A stretch of 64,000 nucleotides of DNA from an uncultured Caulobacterales bacterium (GTDB lineage Bacteria > Pseudomonadota > Alphaproteobacteria > Caulobacterales > Caulobacteraceae): the NCBI GenBank assembly GCA_903837135.1, contig CAILTK010000058.1, positions 107,294 through 171,293 of the forward strand, read 5' to 3'. The notes below the pieces were generated by a model. That model did not search any database, was not told the origin of the DNA, and saw only the letters and a list, made by a program, of their open reading frames with translations. Positions 26,219 to 34,960 of the stretch are shown here, in pieces. How positions within the stretch are numbered: the first letter of the stretch is position 1; each line of letters opens with the position of its first letter. The position numbers and the translations under genes were made by a program.

Positions 26219-27684
26219 GCCCGGGATCCCAGCCGCTGCTTGAGCGCGGCGACCAGTTCGGCGCGCTTGACCGCGTATTGACCGGGCCGGGTCTCTTTCC
26301 ACAGCTCGTTGCTGGCCAGCGACTTGGACGCCGCAAGGCCCTCGTCGAGGTCCTTGATGCTGACCTCGCCCGCGGCGAGCTCGTCCTCGCCGAGCATGAT
26401 GGCGAACGGACTGCGCCGGCGATCGGCGTACTTCATCTGCGCCTTCATGCCCGACTGACCGAGGTAGACCTCGGCGGGGATTCCGGCGGCGCGCAGCTCG
26501 CTGGCCACGGCGAAATACTCGGCCATGTGATCCTGGCTGAAGGCGATCACCACGACCGGTCCGCGGGCCTCGCCGCCCGGCGTACGATTGGCGGCGCGCA
26601 GGGTGGCCGCCAGGCGCGAGACCCCGAAGCTGAATCCCGTCGCGGGCGTGCGCTCGCCGGTGAAGCGGGCCACGAGATCGTCGTAGCGCCCGCCGCCGCC
26701 CACCGAGCCGAACGAGATCCGCTTGCCCGTCTCGTCCTCGATCAGCGCCTCGGCCTCGAACACCGGGCCGGTGTAATACTCGAGCCCGCGCACCACCGAG
26801 GGATCGAACACGGCCCGATCCTCGCCGACGCCGAGGCCGCCCAGGGCGACGCCGATGGCCTGCAGTTCGGCCAGGCCCTCGTCGCCCTCGGCCGATCCGC
26901 CGATCGCGGCGGCGATGGCGTCGAGGGTTTCGCTGCGGCCGCCGCGCCCGGCGGCGGTGAAGGCGATCACCGCCTCGATCCCCTTGGCGCCGAGGCCGGC
27001 GCCCTTGGTGTAGTCGCCGCTGTCGTCGAGGCGTCCCTCGCCGAGCAGCAGCCGCACGCCGTCGGGGCCCAGCCGGTCGAGCTTGTCGACGGCGCGCAGC
27101 ACGGCCAGCTTCTGGCCCTCGCTGCCGACGCCCGCGGTCGACAGCAGGCCGTTGAGCAACTTGCGGTTGTTGATCTTCACCACCGCCTGGCCGCGCGGCA
27201 GGCCGGCCGCCTCCAGGCCTTCGACCGCCATGGCGATGATCTCGGCGTCGGCCTCGGGGCGGGCCGAGCCCACCGTGTCGGCGTCGCACTGGATGAACTC
27301 GCGAAACCGCCCCGGTCCCGGCTTCTCGTTGCGCCACACCGGCCCGTAGGCGTAGCGGCGGAACGGCTTGGGCAGGGTCTCCCAGTTCTGGGCGGCGAAG
27401 CGGGCCAGGGGCGCGGTCAGGTCGTAGCGGAGCGCCATCCACTGGTCGTCGTCGTCGGTCAGGGCGAACACGCCTTCGTTCGGCCGGTCGCTGTCGGGCA
27501 GGAATTTGCCGAGCGCGTCGGCGTATTCGAACGCCGGGGTATCCAGCGCCTCGAAGCCGTAGCGCTCGTACACTTCGGACACCGACGCCAGGATCGACCG
27601 CTCGGCGGCGAGGTCGCGGGCGCGCCGATCCCCGAATCCGCGGGGGTTTCGGGCCTCGGGCCGGAAGGGTTTGGCGTCATCCAT
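26215..27684 (-). CDS. hisS: Histidyl-tRNA synthetase
   Basis: A 489-aa class II synthetase. Visible are the ALRYDLTAPLARF block, motif 2 (RRYAYGPVWRNEKPGPGRFREFIQCD), the histidine-A block VRGLEYYTGPVFE, motif 3 (GFSFGVSRL) and a C-terminal anticodon-binding domain. It is longer than typical bacterial HisRS (about 420-430 aa) and has the eukaryote-like wording of the alphaproteobacterial type that charges a tRNA-His without the extra G-1. ATG 27684 gives MDDAKPF; the upstream open frame is antisense noise. First gene of hisS-hisZ-hisG. Confidence 0.95.
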   Translation of the reverse strand: MDDAKPFRPEARNPRGFGDRRARDLAAERSILASVSEVYERYGFEALDTPAFEYADALGKFLPDSDRPNEGVFALTDDDDQWMALRYDLTAPLARFAAQNWETLPKPFRRYAYGPVWRNEKPGPGRFREFIQCDADTVGSARPEADAEIIAMAVEGLEAAGLPRGQAVVKINNRKLLNGLLSTAGVGSEGQKLAVLRAVDKLDRLGPDGVRLLLGEGRLDDSGDYTKGAGLGAKGIEAVIAFTAAGRGGRSETLDAIAAAIGGSAEGDEGLAELQAIGVALGGLGVGEDRAVFDPSVVRGLEYYTGPVFEAEALIEDETGKRISFGSVGGGGRYDDLVARFTGERTPATGFSFGVSRLAATLRAANRTPGGEARGPVVVIAFSQDHMAEYFAVASELRAAGIPAEVYLGQSGMKAQMKYADRRRSPFAIMLGEDELAAGEVSIKDLDEGLAASKSLASNELWKETRPGQYAVKRAELVAALKQRLGSRA

Positions 27685-27755
27685 GGCGCGGGCTCGTAGC
27701 GGATCGCCGGCTGAGCGGCAAGAAAAGCCGCCCCCGGGAGGGTAGGCTGAGGCCG

Positions 27756-30689
27756 CTAGCTCTTCTTCACCGGCGGCTTGGCGGCCGGAGGCTTGGCGGC
27801 GGTCTGCTTGACCGGCTGGGCCGCCGGTACGGTCAGGGGGGAGGAAAGCTGGTCGTGGAACCGCTTCTTGCTGGCCGCGACCCAGCCGGCGAAGGCGGCG
27901 GCGTCGGAGGAGGCCCGCGCGAAATCGCCGGCGGATAGATTTCCCTCCTGGACGCCGGCCAGGGCCACGCGAAGGGCGTCCGGCGTGTTGGAGGCCTCGG
28001 CCAGCTTGCCGTAACGGGTGCGAAGCCGGGCGAGCGCGGCGTCGTCGCCCGCGAGGCTGTAGGCCACCCCCGCGCGCATCAGCCGGCCCTGGTCCTCGCC
28101 GCTGAGCGGATCCGGATGCTTCCAGCGATCGCCGAGCTGCCCTTCGATCATGGCCCCGGCTTCCGACCAGCTGCGCTGCTTCCACGACGCCTCGGCGCGG
28201 ACGTCGGCGGCTTCGGGCGACTTGTCGCCCTGCAGGAGCTCCAGCGCATGCTCGGTGCGTCCGAGCGCGAGCAGGGCGCGGGCCTCGACCACACGCCGTT
28301 GGGCGTTCAGCGCGGTGGGCAGCAGGGTGGTGCGCGAATTGTTGATCGCCTCGAGCGCCTCCTCCGGCTTCTTGTCCATCAGATCGATGGTGGCGAGATC
28401 GGTGGAGACCTGGGCCTTGGGCAGCCCGTTGAGGCGATTATCGACCTGCCATTTGAGCAGTTCGGAGGCCTGGTCCAGCAGGTCCACATCCACCAGCCGT
28501 CGCACCATCCTGCGGACCATCAGGTCGCCGTCGGCGCCGATCGGCGTCAACTCGCGGAAGTCGTAGAACAGGGCGAGGGCCTGGATCGGCTGCATGCCGT
28601 CGGCCTGCCCGTCCAGGAACAGGGCCCGGAAGGCGCCGTGAAGGTCGTTCGAAACCGACAGCGCGGCCGGCTGGTCGGGGGATCGTTGTCCGGCGGAGCG
28701 CAGGGCCTCGAGCGCCTCGCGATAGCGGCCCTGGCCGAGATAGATCTGTCCGAGCGCGCGCACGGTCTCGAGTTCGTTGCCGTCGCCGCGCCAGCGATAG
28801 CGCAGCGAATCCAGCGTGGCGACCGCATCGTTCGGCGACAGCTTGCCCTTGGCCATGCGCAGCTTCGTCGCGTGCAGCAGGGCCGGAGCGGCGACGGCGC
28901 CGTAGCCGGATTTGGCCGCTTCGTCATAAAGCGCCAACGCCCGATCGGGCTGGTTTTGCGCCTCTTCGAGTCGGGCCTGGTCGAGCTTGATGGCGGCCGC
29001 CTCGTTCTCGCTCACCCGCTCGCCGGACGCGACGCCCAGTTGACTGACGGCGGTGGCCCCGTCGCCGACGGCGAGGGCGGCTTCCGCCTCCACCCGGGCG
29101 AAGCGCGCCTTCCACTCGGGCGCGAACTCGTAGAGCGCCGAGCGGCCGTGGCTGAACTGTTCGCGCGCGCCGGCGTTGTCGCCGAGCTTGGCCGAAATGT
29201 AGCCGCGCCAGAGGGCGCTGGCGGGATCTTCGGCGACGGCGGGCGACGAGAAGTCGGCCTGAGCGTCGTGCCAGCGTCCGGCCATCGCCCGGGCGGCGCC
29301 GCGAAGGCCGCGGAACTCGGCGTCGCCGAGCATGGTCGGATGGGATTTCGCCAGGAGATCGAGCACGCCGATCGCCTCGAAGGAAAGCTCCGAGCCGACC
29401 AGGAACCGCGCCAGACCGAGCCGGGCCTGGATGCCCGAAACCTTGCCCTTCTCGCCTTCGGCGTCGGCCGCGTCGAGCAGGGTCTGGTAGCGGCGCACGA
29501 AGCCTCCCGGACCGGTCTTCGACCAGTTCGGAAAGTCGATCAGGGCCGGCATCGCGGCGGCGGTCGGCAGGGAGACGTCCTGGGTCGCCGGGGCCGAGCG
29601 GCGCAACTGGGCGGTGACCGGCGAGAGGGCGAGGCCGCGTGGACGGCCGATCCTGACGAGATCGCCGTCGGCCGACACGGCGAGATCCTCGGCGATCGGC
29701 ACGATGGCGAGCCCTTGGATCGAGGGCAGCAGGACGGCGTCGACCATCTGTCGGCGCTGCTCCAGTCCCTTGGCCGGCGCGAGCGCGGTGACGACCGCCA
29801 GCCGGTCCCCCACCGCGGGATCGTCGATCCAGAAGACGCCGGTCGAACCGGCCATCTGTGCGGTCAGGGCCGCGGGTCCCGCCGCATCGTCGCGCGCAAT
29901 GGTCACGCCCTGCGCCGGCAGGGTCTGTGTGGGGCCGAGCGTGAGGGTCCAGGTCGATCCCTGCGCCTCGGCGCTGGCCAGGGTGCTGGGCGGAGCGACG
30001 ATGCGGACGGCGGCGAAGTCCCGGCCGTCGACCGCTTCGACGCGGCGAAACTGCACCATGCCGTGAGGCGCGCCGGAGACGTCGATCTTGGCCTTCGCGT
30101 CGAACACCACCCAGATGGCGTCGCCGCGGCGGAACACCGCGGCCCCGACCGGTGCGCGCCAGGCGAATTTGAAGACGAGCGTCTTGCCCTGCAGTTCGGG
30201 TTGCAGGCGAACCACGCCCGACGCGGGAGCCGGATCGCCCCGGCGAACCGGGGGCTGGTCCTTCGGCGCCATCGTCGCCGCCACGGGTGTGGGCGACAGG
30301 TTGACGAAGGTCACCCCGTCCGCTTTTCCAATCCGGATCAACGCCCCGTCGGCCGGGCTGAGCCGGAGTTCGACCCCGCCGGGCGAGGAAGTGATCGTCG
30401 CCGGCTTGGCGAACCGGGGCGGCGCCACCTTCAATTGAACCAGATCGGTCGACGAGGCGCGGGCGAACCGCAGAACCAGGTCCGCGCCGTCCTTGCGGGT
30501 CGAGACCGGGTCGGAGCCCGGAAATTCGATGTGGGTCAGCTCCTTGGCCTGGCCGATCCGCACGTCGATCGGCTTCAGCGCGCCGCCCCTGGCCGCGACA
30601 GGCCGCCCCTTCGGGACGGCCAGCGTCGGCGCGCCCAGCACGAGGCTGGCGCTCAACAGCGCGACAAGGGCCGGCTTCAGGGAACGCAT
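27756..30689 (-). CDS. Large exported TPR protein of the flagellar operon
   Basis: About 977 aa with a cleavable signal peptide (ALVALLSASLVLGAPTLA). The N-terminal ~280 residues are beta-rich and repetitive; from about residue 370 the protein is a long series of helix-turn-helix repeats of TPR/Sel1 style (ALWRGYISAKLGD, ALYDEAAKSGYG, IYLGQGRYREALEALR). It should act in the periplasm as a scaffold. It is the fifth gene after fliL, fliM, a DUF6468-like gene and a MotE-like gene, suggesting a part in motor or stator assembly. An ATG at 30743 overlapping the upstream stop is an alternative start. Confidence 0.8.
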   Translation of the reverse strand: MRSLKPALVALLSASLVLGAPTLAVPKGRPVAARGGALKPIDVRIGQAKELTHIEFPGSDPVSTRKDGADLVLRFARASSTDLVQLKVAPPRFAKPATITSSPGGVELRLSPADGALIRIGKADGVTFVNLSPTPVAATMAPKDQPPVRRGDPAPASGVVRLQPELQGKTLVFKFAWRAPVGAAVFRRGDAIWVVFDAKAKIDVSGAPHGMVQFRRVEAVDGRDFAAVRIVAPPSTLASAEAQGSTWTLTLGPTQTLPAQGVTIARDDAAGPAALTAQMAGSTGVFWIDDPAVGDRLAVVTALAPAKGLEQRRQMVDAVLLPSIQGLAIVPIAEDLAVSADGDLVRIGRPRGLALSPVTAQLRRSAPATQDVSLPTAAAMPALIDFPNWSKTGPGGFVRRYQTLLDAADAEGEKGKVSGIQARLGLARFLVGSELSFEAIGVLDLLAKSHPTMLGDAEFRGLRGAARAMAGRWHDAQADFSSPAVAEDPASALWRGYISAKLGDNAGAREQFSHGRSALYEFAPEWKARFARVEAEAALAVGDGATAVSQLGVASGERVSENEAAAIKLDQARLEEAQNQPDRALALYDEAAKSGYGAVAAPALLHATKLRMAKGKLSPNDAVATLDSLRYRWRGDGNELETVRALGQIYLGQGRYREALEALRSAGQRSPDQPAALSVSNDLHGAFRALFLDGQADGMQPIQALALFYDFRELTPIGADGDLMVRRMVRRLVDVDLLDQASELLKWQVDNRLNGLPKAQVSTDLATIDLMDKKPEEALEAINNSRTTLLPTALNAQRRVVEARALLALGRTEHALELLQGDKSPEAADVRAEASWKQRSWSEAGAMIEGQLGDRWKHPDPLSGEDQGRLMRAGVAYSLAGDDAALARLRTRYGKLAEASNTPDALRVALAGVQEGNLSAGDFARASSDAAAFAGWVAASKKRFHDQLSSPLTVPAAQPVKQTAAKPPAAKPPVKKS

Positions 30690-30739
30690 GGCGTTCGACC
30701 CTGCGCCGAGGCCGCTTGCGGCGTGGTTAACGCCGCTGG

Positions 30740-31777
30740 TCAACTGGCTTTGGTCGCGGCCGGCGCGCTGGCCGCGGGCTTGTCGACCGGCTTGGCCGGC
30801 TGATCCTTGACCTCGGTGTACGGCCGCGGCCCGGCGGCCGCCTTGGCTTCCTCCACCGGAGGTTTGGGCTTGGGCGCGCGCGGAGCGGGCCTCTTTTTCG
30901 GCGGCGCGCGTTTGGCGAGCTTGACCGGCTTGGCCTTCTTGGCCCCCGGATCGTCGACGTTGGCGTCGTCGGCTTCGGCGTCGGCGTCGGCCTGCGCCTT
31001 GGCCGCGGGCTTGCCCGCCTTGGCCGGCGGCGCGGGCGGAGCCGGCGCAGGCGCCGCCGGCGCCCGGGCCGCGTCGGCCAGCTGTTGCACCGGAGCGAAC
31101 CGGTGGGCGAGCAGCTCCGTCAGCTTCTTGGCGTCCAGCGCCGTCATCTTGCCGAGGATGGCGGCGAGAACGGCCGGCTTCATCGCCGCGGCGACCGGCA
31201 CGCGCACCTTGTCGTCGAGCTGGCTCATCACCGCCGCCGCGTCCTGCGGTTTCATCTTCGAATAGACCACCACCAGTCGGTCGACTTCGCCCTGGGTCTT
31301 CTGGTCGGCCTGCCCCATCAGGGCCTGGATCTGCGCCTTAAGCTCGGCCATCGCCTTCAGCTTGGCGTCGAGCTTGGTCTCGGCCGCGGTCAGCAACTGG
31401 ACCTGTGTGTCGAGGTCCTTCTCGCGCTGGTCGATCTGACCCCGGCGGTTCTGCAGGTTCTGCAGCATCTGCAGTTCCGCCGGCGACAGACCGGCCGCCT
31501 TGGCGAGCTCGGCCGCGTTGGGAGCGCAGACGCCGACGGGCGCCGACGGGCTCGGGGACGGCGGCGCGGCGCCGGCGACGGCGTCGGTTGTCGAGGGCTG
31601 GGCCGGCTTGGCGCCCTTGGCGGGCTTCTTGGCCTTGTCGGGCGCGGCGACTCCCTCGGCCATCGCCTGGGCGGCCGAGAGCATCTGCGGCAGATCGCGG
31701 GCGCCGGCGAGCGCGTTGACGGCGATCACCCCGGCGACGGCGACACCGATCAGGGGAAGGAGGCGGGGAACGTTCAT
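30740..31777 (-). CDS. MotE-like flagellar motor chaperone (MgtE_N fold)
   Basis: A 345-aa protein with an N-terminal signal/anchor (LLPLIGVAVAGVIAVNALAG), a coiled-coil (about 115-165, QIDQREKDLDTQVQLL) and an MgtE-N-like helical module (about 165-225: VVVYSKMKPQDAAAVMSQLDD, VAAILGKM). The last ~110 residues are low-complexity Ala/Pro/Lys. In rhizobia MotE is the periplasmic chaperone of the stator protein MotC; a similar job is inferred. It starts 4 bp after the preceding gene. Partner unknown. Confidence 0.75.
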   Translation of the reverse strand: MNVPRLLPLIGVAVAGVIAVNALAGARDLPQMLSAAQAMAEGVAAPDKAKKPAKGAKPAQPSTTDAVAGAAPPSPSPSAPVGVCAPNAAELAKAAGLSPAELQMLQNLQNRRGQIDQREKDLDTQVQLLTAAETKLDAKLKAMAELKAQIQALMGQADQKTQGEVDRLVVVYSKMKPQDAAAVMSQLDDKVRVPVAAAMKPAVLAAILGKMTALDAKKLTELLAHRFAPVQQLADAARAPAAPAPAPPAPPAKAGKPAAKAQADADAEADDANVDDPGAKKAKPVKLAKRAPPKKRPAPRAPKPKPPVEEAKAAAGPRPYTEVKDQPAKPVDKPAASAPAATKAS

Positions 31778-31781
31778 GCTC

Positions 31782-32303
31782 TCACCTGCGGGCCAGGCTC
31801 ATGCGAAGAAGCCCCTGCAGACCGGGACGGACCGCGCCATCCCCTTCATCCGCAAACAGGGCCTCGTCCGCGATCGGACGACGGCGCGGGGTCGGCCGCA
31901 CGGGCTCGGGCGTCCCGTTCTCGGCGCGGACCAGGGCGTCTCGGAGCGGGCGCAGCGGCGACGGCGCCGGCGCCGGCGGCAGGGCCTTGGCTTCGGCGGC
32001 GGCGGCCTCGGCCCGGCGGGCGGCGCCTTCGGCGGAGGCCTCCGCCTTCTCCAGCCGGCTCGCCAGCGCACGGGCGGTGTCGATCCGGGCCAGGAGGCTG
32101 TCGTGAGCCTCTTCCGCGGCGCTGCGCAGAGCCGTCAGTCCGCTCTCGGCGCGCACCGCGGCGGCGTCGAGCTCGACCACCGCCTTGGCGAAATCGACCT
32201 GGGACGCGCGCAGGGCGCTGAGCCGTCCATTGAGGCGCCAGCCCATCACGACGGCGACGAGCAGCAGCCCGGCGAGGAGAAGGTCGAGACCGATGACGAT
32301 CAT
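31782..32303 (-). CDS. DUF6468-like flagellar-operon membrane protein (PflI-like)
   Basis: A 173-aa bitopic protein: one transmembrane helix at residues 5-22 (LDLLLAGLLLVAVVMGW), a coiled-coil of about 80 residues rich in Ala, Glu and Arg, a Pro-rich spacer (PPAPAPSPLRPL) and a basic C-terminus. The start is ATG 32303 (MIVIGLD) after GAGGA, 13 bp beyond fliM. By topology and position just after fliM it recalls Caulobacter PflI, which helps place the flagellum at the pole; that orthology is from memory and untested. Confidence 0.72.
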   Translation of the reverse strand: MIVIGLDLLLAGLLLVAVVMGWRLNGRLSALRASQVDFAKAVVELDAAAVRAESGLTALRSAAEEAHDSLLARIDTARALASRLEKAEASAEGAARRAEAAAAEAKALPPAPAPSPLRPLRDALVRAENGTPEPVRPTPRRRPIADEALFADEGDGAVRPGLQGLLRMSLARR

Positions 32304-32316
32304 GATGCAGTCCTCG

Positions 32317-33399
32317 TCATGGAGAGACGACCGCCTTGCGGGCGGCGGCGGTGAGGGGGGCGTCGACACGAATGGCGATGGAGTGGTTTCGGCGGCCCAT
32401 CTTGCCGTGGGTCAGCGGAATGTTGCCCGCGCGAAGCTCGATCGGGCTGTCAGGCGTGGCGTTCAGCATCAGGGTCTCGCCGACCTTCATGTTGAGCACC
32501 TTGGAAAGCGAGATCTTCTGCTCGTCGAGCACCGCCCGCACCTCGAGCTCGGTGGTCCAGAGTTCGGTGGCCAAGTGGCCTTCCCAGATGTTGTCGCGGC
32601 CGAACTTCTCGCCCATGAATTGCTGCAGCAGCATCTTGCGGATGGGTTCGAGGGTGGCGTAGGGCAGCAACAGCTCGATCCGGCCGCCGCGGTCCTCCAT
32701 GTCGATGCGCAGCTTCACCAGGATGGCGGCGTTGGCCGGCCGGGCGATGGCGGCGAAGCGCGGGTTGGTCTCGAGCCGATCCAGCACGAAGGTCACCGGG
32801 GTCAGCGGCTCGAACGCCGCCTTCGCGTCGGCCAGCACCACTTCGACCATCCGCTCGACCAGGACCCGCTCGATGGTGGTGTAGGGCCGCCCCTCGATGC
32901 GCATGGCGGCGGTGCCGCGCCGGCCGCCGAGGAGCACGTCGACGATCGAATAGATCAGGTTGGAATCGACGGTCAGCAGGCCGTAGTTGTCGAGTTCCTG
33001 CGCCCGGAACACCGCCAGGATCGCCGGCAGGGGGATCGAGTTCAGATAGTCGCCGAAGCGGATCGAGGAAATGTTGTCGAGGGAGACCTCCACGTTGTCG
33101 GAGGTGAAATTGCGCAGGCTCGTGGTCATCAACCGCACCAGGCGGTCGAACACGATCTCGAGCATCGGCAGCCGCTCGTAGGAGACGAGGGCCGAATTGA
33201 TGATGGCGCGAACGCCGGTGGATTCGCCTCCGTCGTCGTCGGCGAGATCGAAGCCGAGCAGGCTGTCGATCTCATCCTGGTTCAGGATCCGTTCGGCGGT
33301 CTGCGACCGGTCGCCGTCGGACATCGGCAGGGTCGCGCCGCCGAGGGGATCCATCGTGTCCGACGCGGAGTCCGCGGAGAGAGTGTCTGTGTCTGCCAT
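32317..33399 (-). CDS. fliM: Flagellar motor switch protein FliM
   Basis: A 360-aa C-ring component. The N-terminal CheY-binding segment reads ILNQDEIDSLLGF at about residues 38-50. A CheC-like middle domain follows (ALVSYERLPMLEIVFDRL, GGRRG, TTIERVLVERMV) and a SpoA/FliN-like C-terminal domain (VRAVLDEQKISLSKVLNMKVGETL). It controls switching of rotation and couples to FliG and FliN. The acidic N-terminal extension before the EIDSLL segment is longer than in E. coli. Second gene of the fliL operon, 26 bp after fliL. Confidence 0.95.
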   Translation of the reverse strand: MADTDTLSADSASDTMDPLGGATLPMSDGDRSQTAERILNQDEIDSLLGFDLADDDGGESTGVRAIINSALVSYERLPMLEIVFDRLVRLMTTSLRNFTSDNVEVSLDNISSIRFGDYLNSIPLPAILAVFRAQELDNYGLLTVDSNLIYSIVDVLLGGRRGTAAMRIEGRPYTTIERVLVERMVEVVLADAKAAFEPLTPVTFVLDRLETNPRFAAIARPANAAILVKLRIDMEDRGGRIELLLPYATLEPIRKMLLQQFMGEKFGRDNIWEGHLATELWTTELEVRAVLDEQKISLSKVLNMKVGETLMLNATPDSPIELRAGNIPLTHGKMGRRNHSIAIRVDAPLTAAARKAVVSP

Positions 33400-33425
33400 G
33401 GGTGCGCGCGCCAGGGGCCGGAGCC

Positions 33426-34016
33426 CTACTGGATCAGCATCTCCTGGATCAGGACCGCGTTGACCTTGGCCGGGGCGATCACCAGGTTCACCCGGCGCTG
33501 CAGTTCGGCGCGCAACTGATAGGCGCCCTGGCTGCCGTTGAGATCCTCAGGCCGAAGCTCGCGCAGGAAGGTCTGGAACATGTCGTTGAGCCGCGGCGCA
33601 TTGGGCTCGATCGCGTCGGCGGTGTCCTTGTCCGGGAGCTCGAAGGCCAGCTTGAGTTTCAGGAAGGTGGGCTTGCCGTCGGCGGTCTGGATGTTCGCGA
33701 CCAGGTCGGGCATGGTGTAGAACACCACGCCGTCCGGCCCCTCGCTGACGGGCGACTTGCCGGCGTCCTTGCCGTCTTTCTTGGCCTCCTCCTTCTTCTT
33801 CGGCTTCTCCTTCTTGGCGTGCGCCTCGTCGGCGGGCTTGTGGCCGCCCATCATCAGCATCGCCGCGGTGCCGCCGCCGCCGAGGATCACCAGGGCGCCG
33901 ACGCCGCCGGCGATGAGGATCATCAACGGCGGCTTCTTCTTCGCCGGCGCCTCGCCGTCGGCGCCATCGGCCGAATCGGCCTCGGCCTCCGTCTTCTTGG
34001 CCTTGTCCTTGGACAT
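33426..34016 (-). CDS. fliL: Flagellar basal-body protein FliL
   Basis: A 196-aa inner-membrane protein. An acidic/lysine-rich cytosolic tail (residues 1-30), one transmembrane helix (LMILIAGGVGALVILGGGGT) and a charged linker precede the stomatin-like periplasmic FliL domain (YTMPDLVANIQTADGKPTFLKLKLAFEL), ending near LIQEMLIQ. It surrounds or stabilises the stator units. First gene of the minus flagellar operon; its upstream region has a TTAACCAT CtrA half-site. Confidence 0.93.
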   Translation of the reverse strand: MSKDKAKKTEAEADSADGADGEAPAKKKPPLMILIAGGVGALVILGGGGTAAMLMMGGHKPADEAHAKKEKPKKKEEAKKDGKDAGKSPVSEGPDGVVFYTMPDLVANIQTADGKPTFLKLKLAFELPDKDTADAIEPNAPRLNDMFQTFLRELRPEDLNGSQGAYQLRAELQRRVNLVIAPAKVNAVLIQEMLIQ

Positions 34017-34071
34017 TCACCGCCCCGCACGCGGACGCCTGTCCGCAGATCAGCGCCGATAGAGCCCGCTT

Positions 34072-34079
34072 ATGGTTAA
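34072..34079 (-). promoter_or_regulatory. CtrA half-site (TTAACCAT) upstream of fliL
   Basis: On the minus strand the sequence reads TTAACCAT, the half-site known for the Caulobacter cell-cycle regulator CtrA, about 55 bp upstream of the fliL ATG. The Caulobacter fliLM operon is a CtrA-dependent class II operon, so a matching role here is plausible. A second TTAA at 34137-34140 has an N7-TATC partner and is weaker. Confidence 0.5.
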
Positions 34080-34096
34080 CGATCAGTTTTTCCCGG

Positions 34097-34111
34097 CGGC
34101 AAAACTTGCCG
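34097..34111. promoter_or_regulatory. CGGCAA-N3-TTGCCG dyad (FlbD/ftr-like)
   Basis: Perfect 6-bp inverted repeat about 64 bp upstream of the sigma-54 -24 element of flgF. Its position and CGGCAA half-sites recall the ftr enhancer elements bound by FlbD at Caulobacter class III flagellar promoters and at negatively controlled class II promoters. Here it could activate flgF and repress fliL. Confidence 0.5.
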
Positions 34112-34174
34112 GGCCGGCGGGGTCAAACCGCCCCCGTTAACCTTCTTTATCATTGATTATATTGGTCTTTTTCG

Positions 34175-34190
34175 TGGCCCCGAGGTTGCA
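34175..34190 (+). promoter_or_regulatory. Sigma-54 promoter of the flgF operon
   Basis: TGGCCC-N5-TTGCA with GG at 34176-34177 and GC at 34188-34189, ten bases apart as RpoN requires. Transcription should start near 34201, just before the AAGGAG ribosome binding site and the flgF ATG at 34216. This fits class III flagellar control by sigma-54 and an activator of FlbD type. Confidence 0.75.
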
Positions 34191-34215
34191 CGGGGTGCGA
34201 CGAAGGAGTCCACCC

Positions 34216-34947
34216 ATGGACAATACGCTTTATGTCGGCCTATCGCGGCAGTTGACCTTGCAGCGGGCGCTGGAAGTGACCGCCAACAACCTCGCCAACC
34301 TGGACACCGTTGGCTTCAAGGTCGAGGCCCTCACGCTGAACACCGACCCGCTGCGGCCGTCCAACCTGACCACCGGCGACCCGATCAACTATGTGATCGA
34401 CAACGGGGTGGCGCGGAACTTCGGTCAGGGCAGCATCGAGCAAAGCTCCAATCCGCTCGACGTCGCCATCGAGGGCGACGGCTTTCTCACCGTGCAAACC
34501 CCTGACGGCAATCGCTATACCCGTGATGGGCGCATGGCGCTCAACGCCCAGAACCAGCTGGTCGACCACGCGGGCAATCCGGTGCTGTCGTCGAGCGGCT
34601 CGGTGATCACCCTCGATCCGCAGAAGACCGACCTGGCCATCGCCAAGGACGGAACGATCAGCCAGAACGGTCTGGCGGTGGGCAAGCTCGGCGTGTCCCG
34701 CTTCGCGGACCTTTCGGTGCTGAAGAAGCAGGGCTCGAACCTGTTCGACGCGCCCGGCGTGACGCCGACGCAGGCGACCAACGTCCACCTGAGCCAGGGC
34801 GCCGTCGAGCATTCGAACGTGCAGCCGGTCGCCGAAATGACCAACCTCATCGCCATCACCCGCGCCTACGACCAGGTCAGCCAGATGGTTTCCCAGACCC
34901 AAGACCTGTCCGACAGCGCCGTCCAGCGCCTCGGCAAGGCCGCTTAA
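34216..34947 (+). CDS. flgF: Flagellar proximal rod protein FlgF
   Basis: A 243-aa rod subunit. The N-terminal rod/hook signature is clear (LQRALEVTANNLANLDTVGFK, residues about 16-36), and the C-terminal helix ends MTNLIAITRAYDQVSQMVSQTQDL. It assembles in the periplasm after type III export. ATG 34216 follows AAGGAG. It is the first gene of flgF-flgG-flgA-flgH under the sigma-54 promoter at 34175-34190. Confidence 0.94.
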   Translation: MDNTLYVGLSRQLTLQRALEVTANNLANLDTVGFKVEALTLNTDPLRPSNLTTGDPINYVIDNGVARNFGQGSIEQSSNPLDVAIEGDGFLTVQTPDGNRYTRDGRMALNAQNQLVDHAGNPVLSSSGSVITLDPQKTDLAIAKDGTISQNGLAVGKLGVSRFADLSVLKKQGSNLFDAPGVTPTQATNVHLSQGAVEHSNVQPVAEMTNLIAITRAYDQVSQMVSQTQDLSDSAVQRLGKAA

Positions 34948-34960
34948 GGAGACACGCCAG

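Noticed and set aside
28116..30803. Very long open frame on the plus strand opposite the TPR gene
   Set aside because: Antisense frames stay open by chance in GC-rich DNA. The product is Arg/Gly-rich without domains, while the minus strand codes a signal peptide and TPR repeats.
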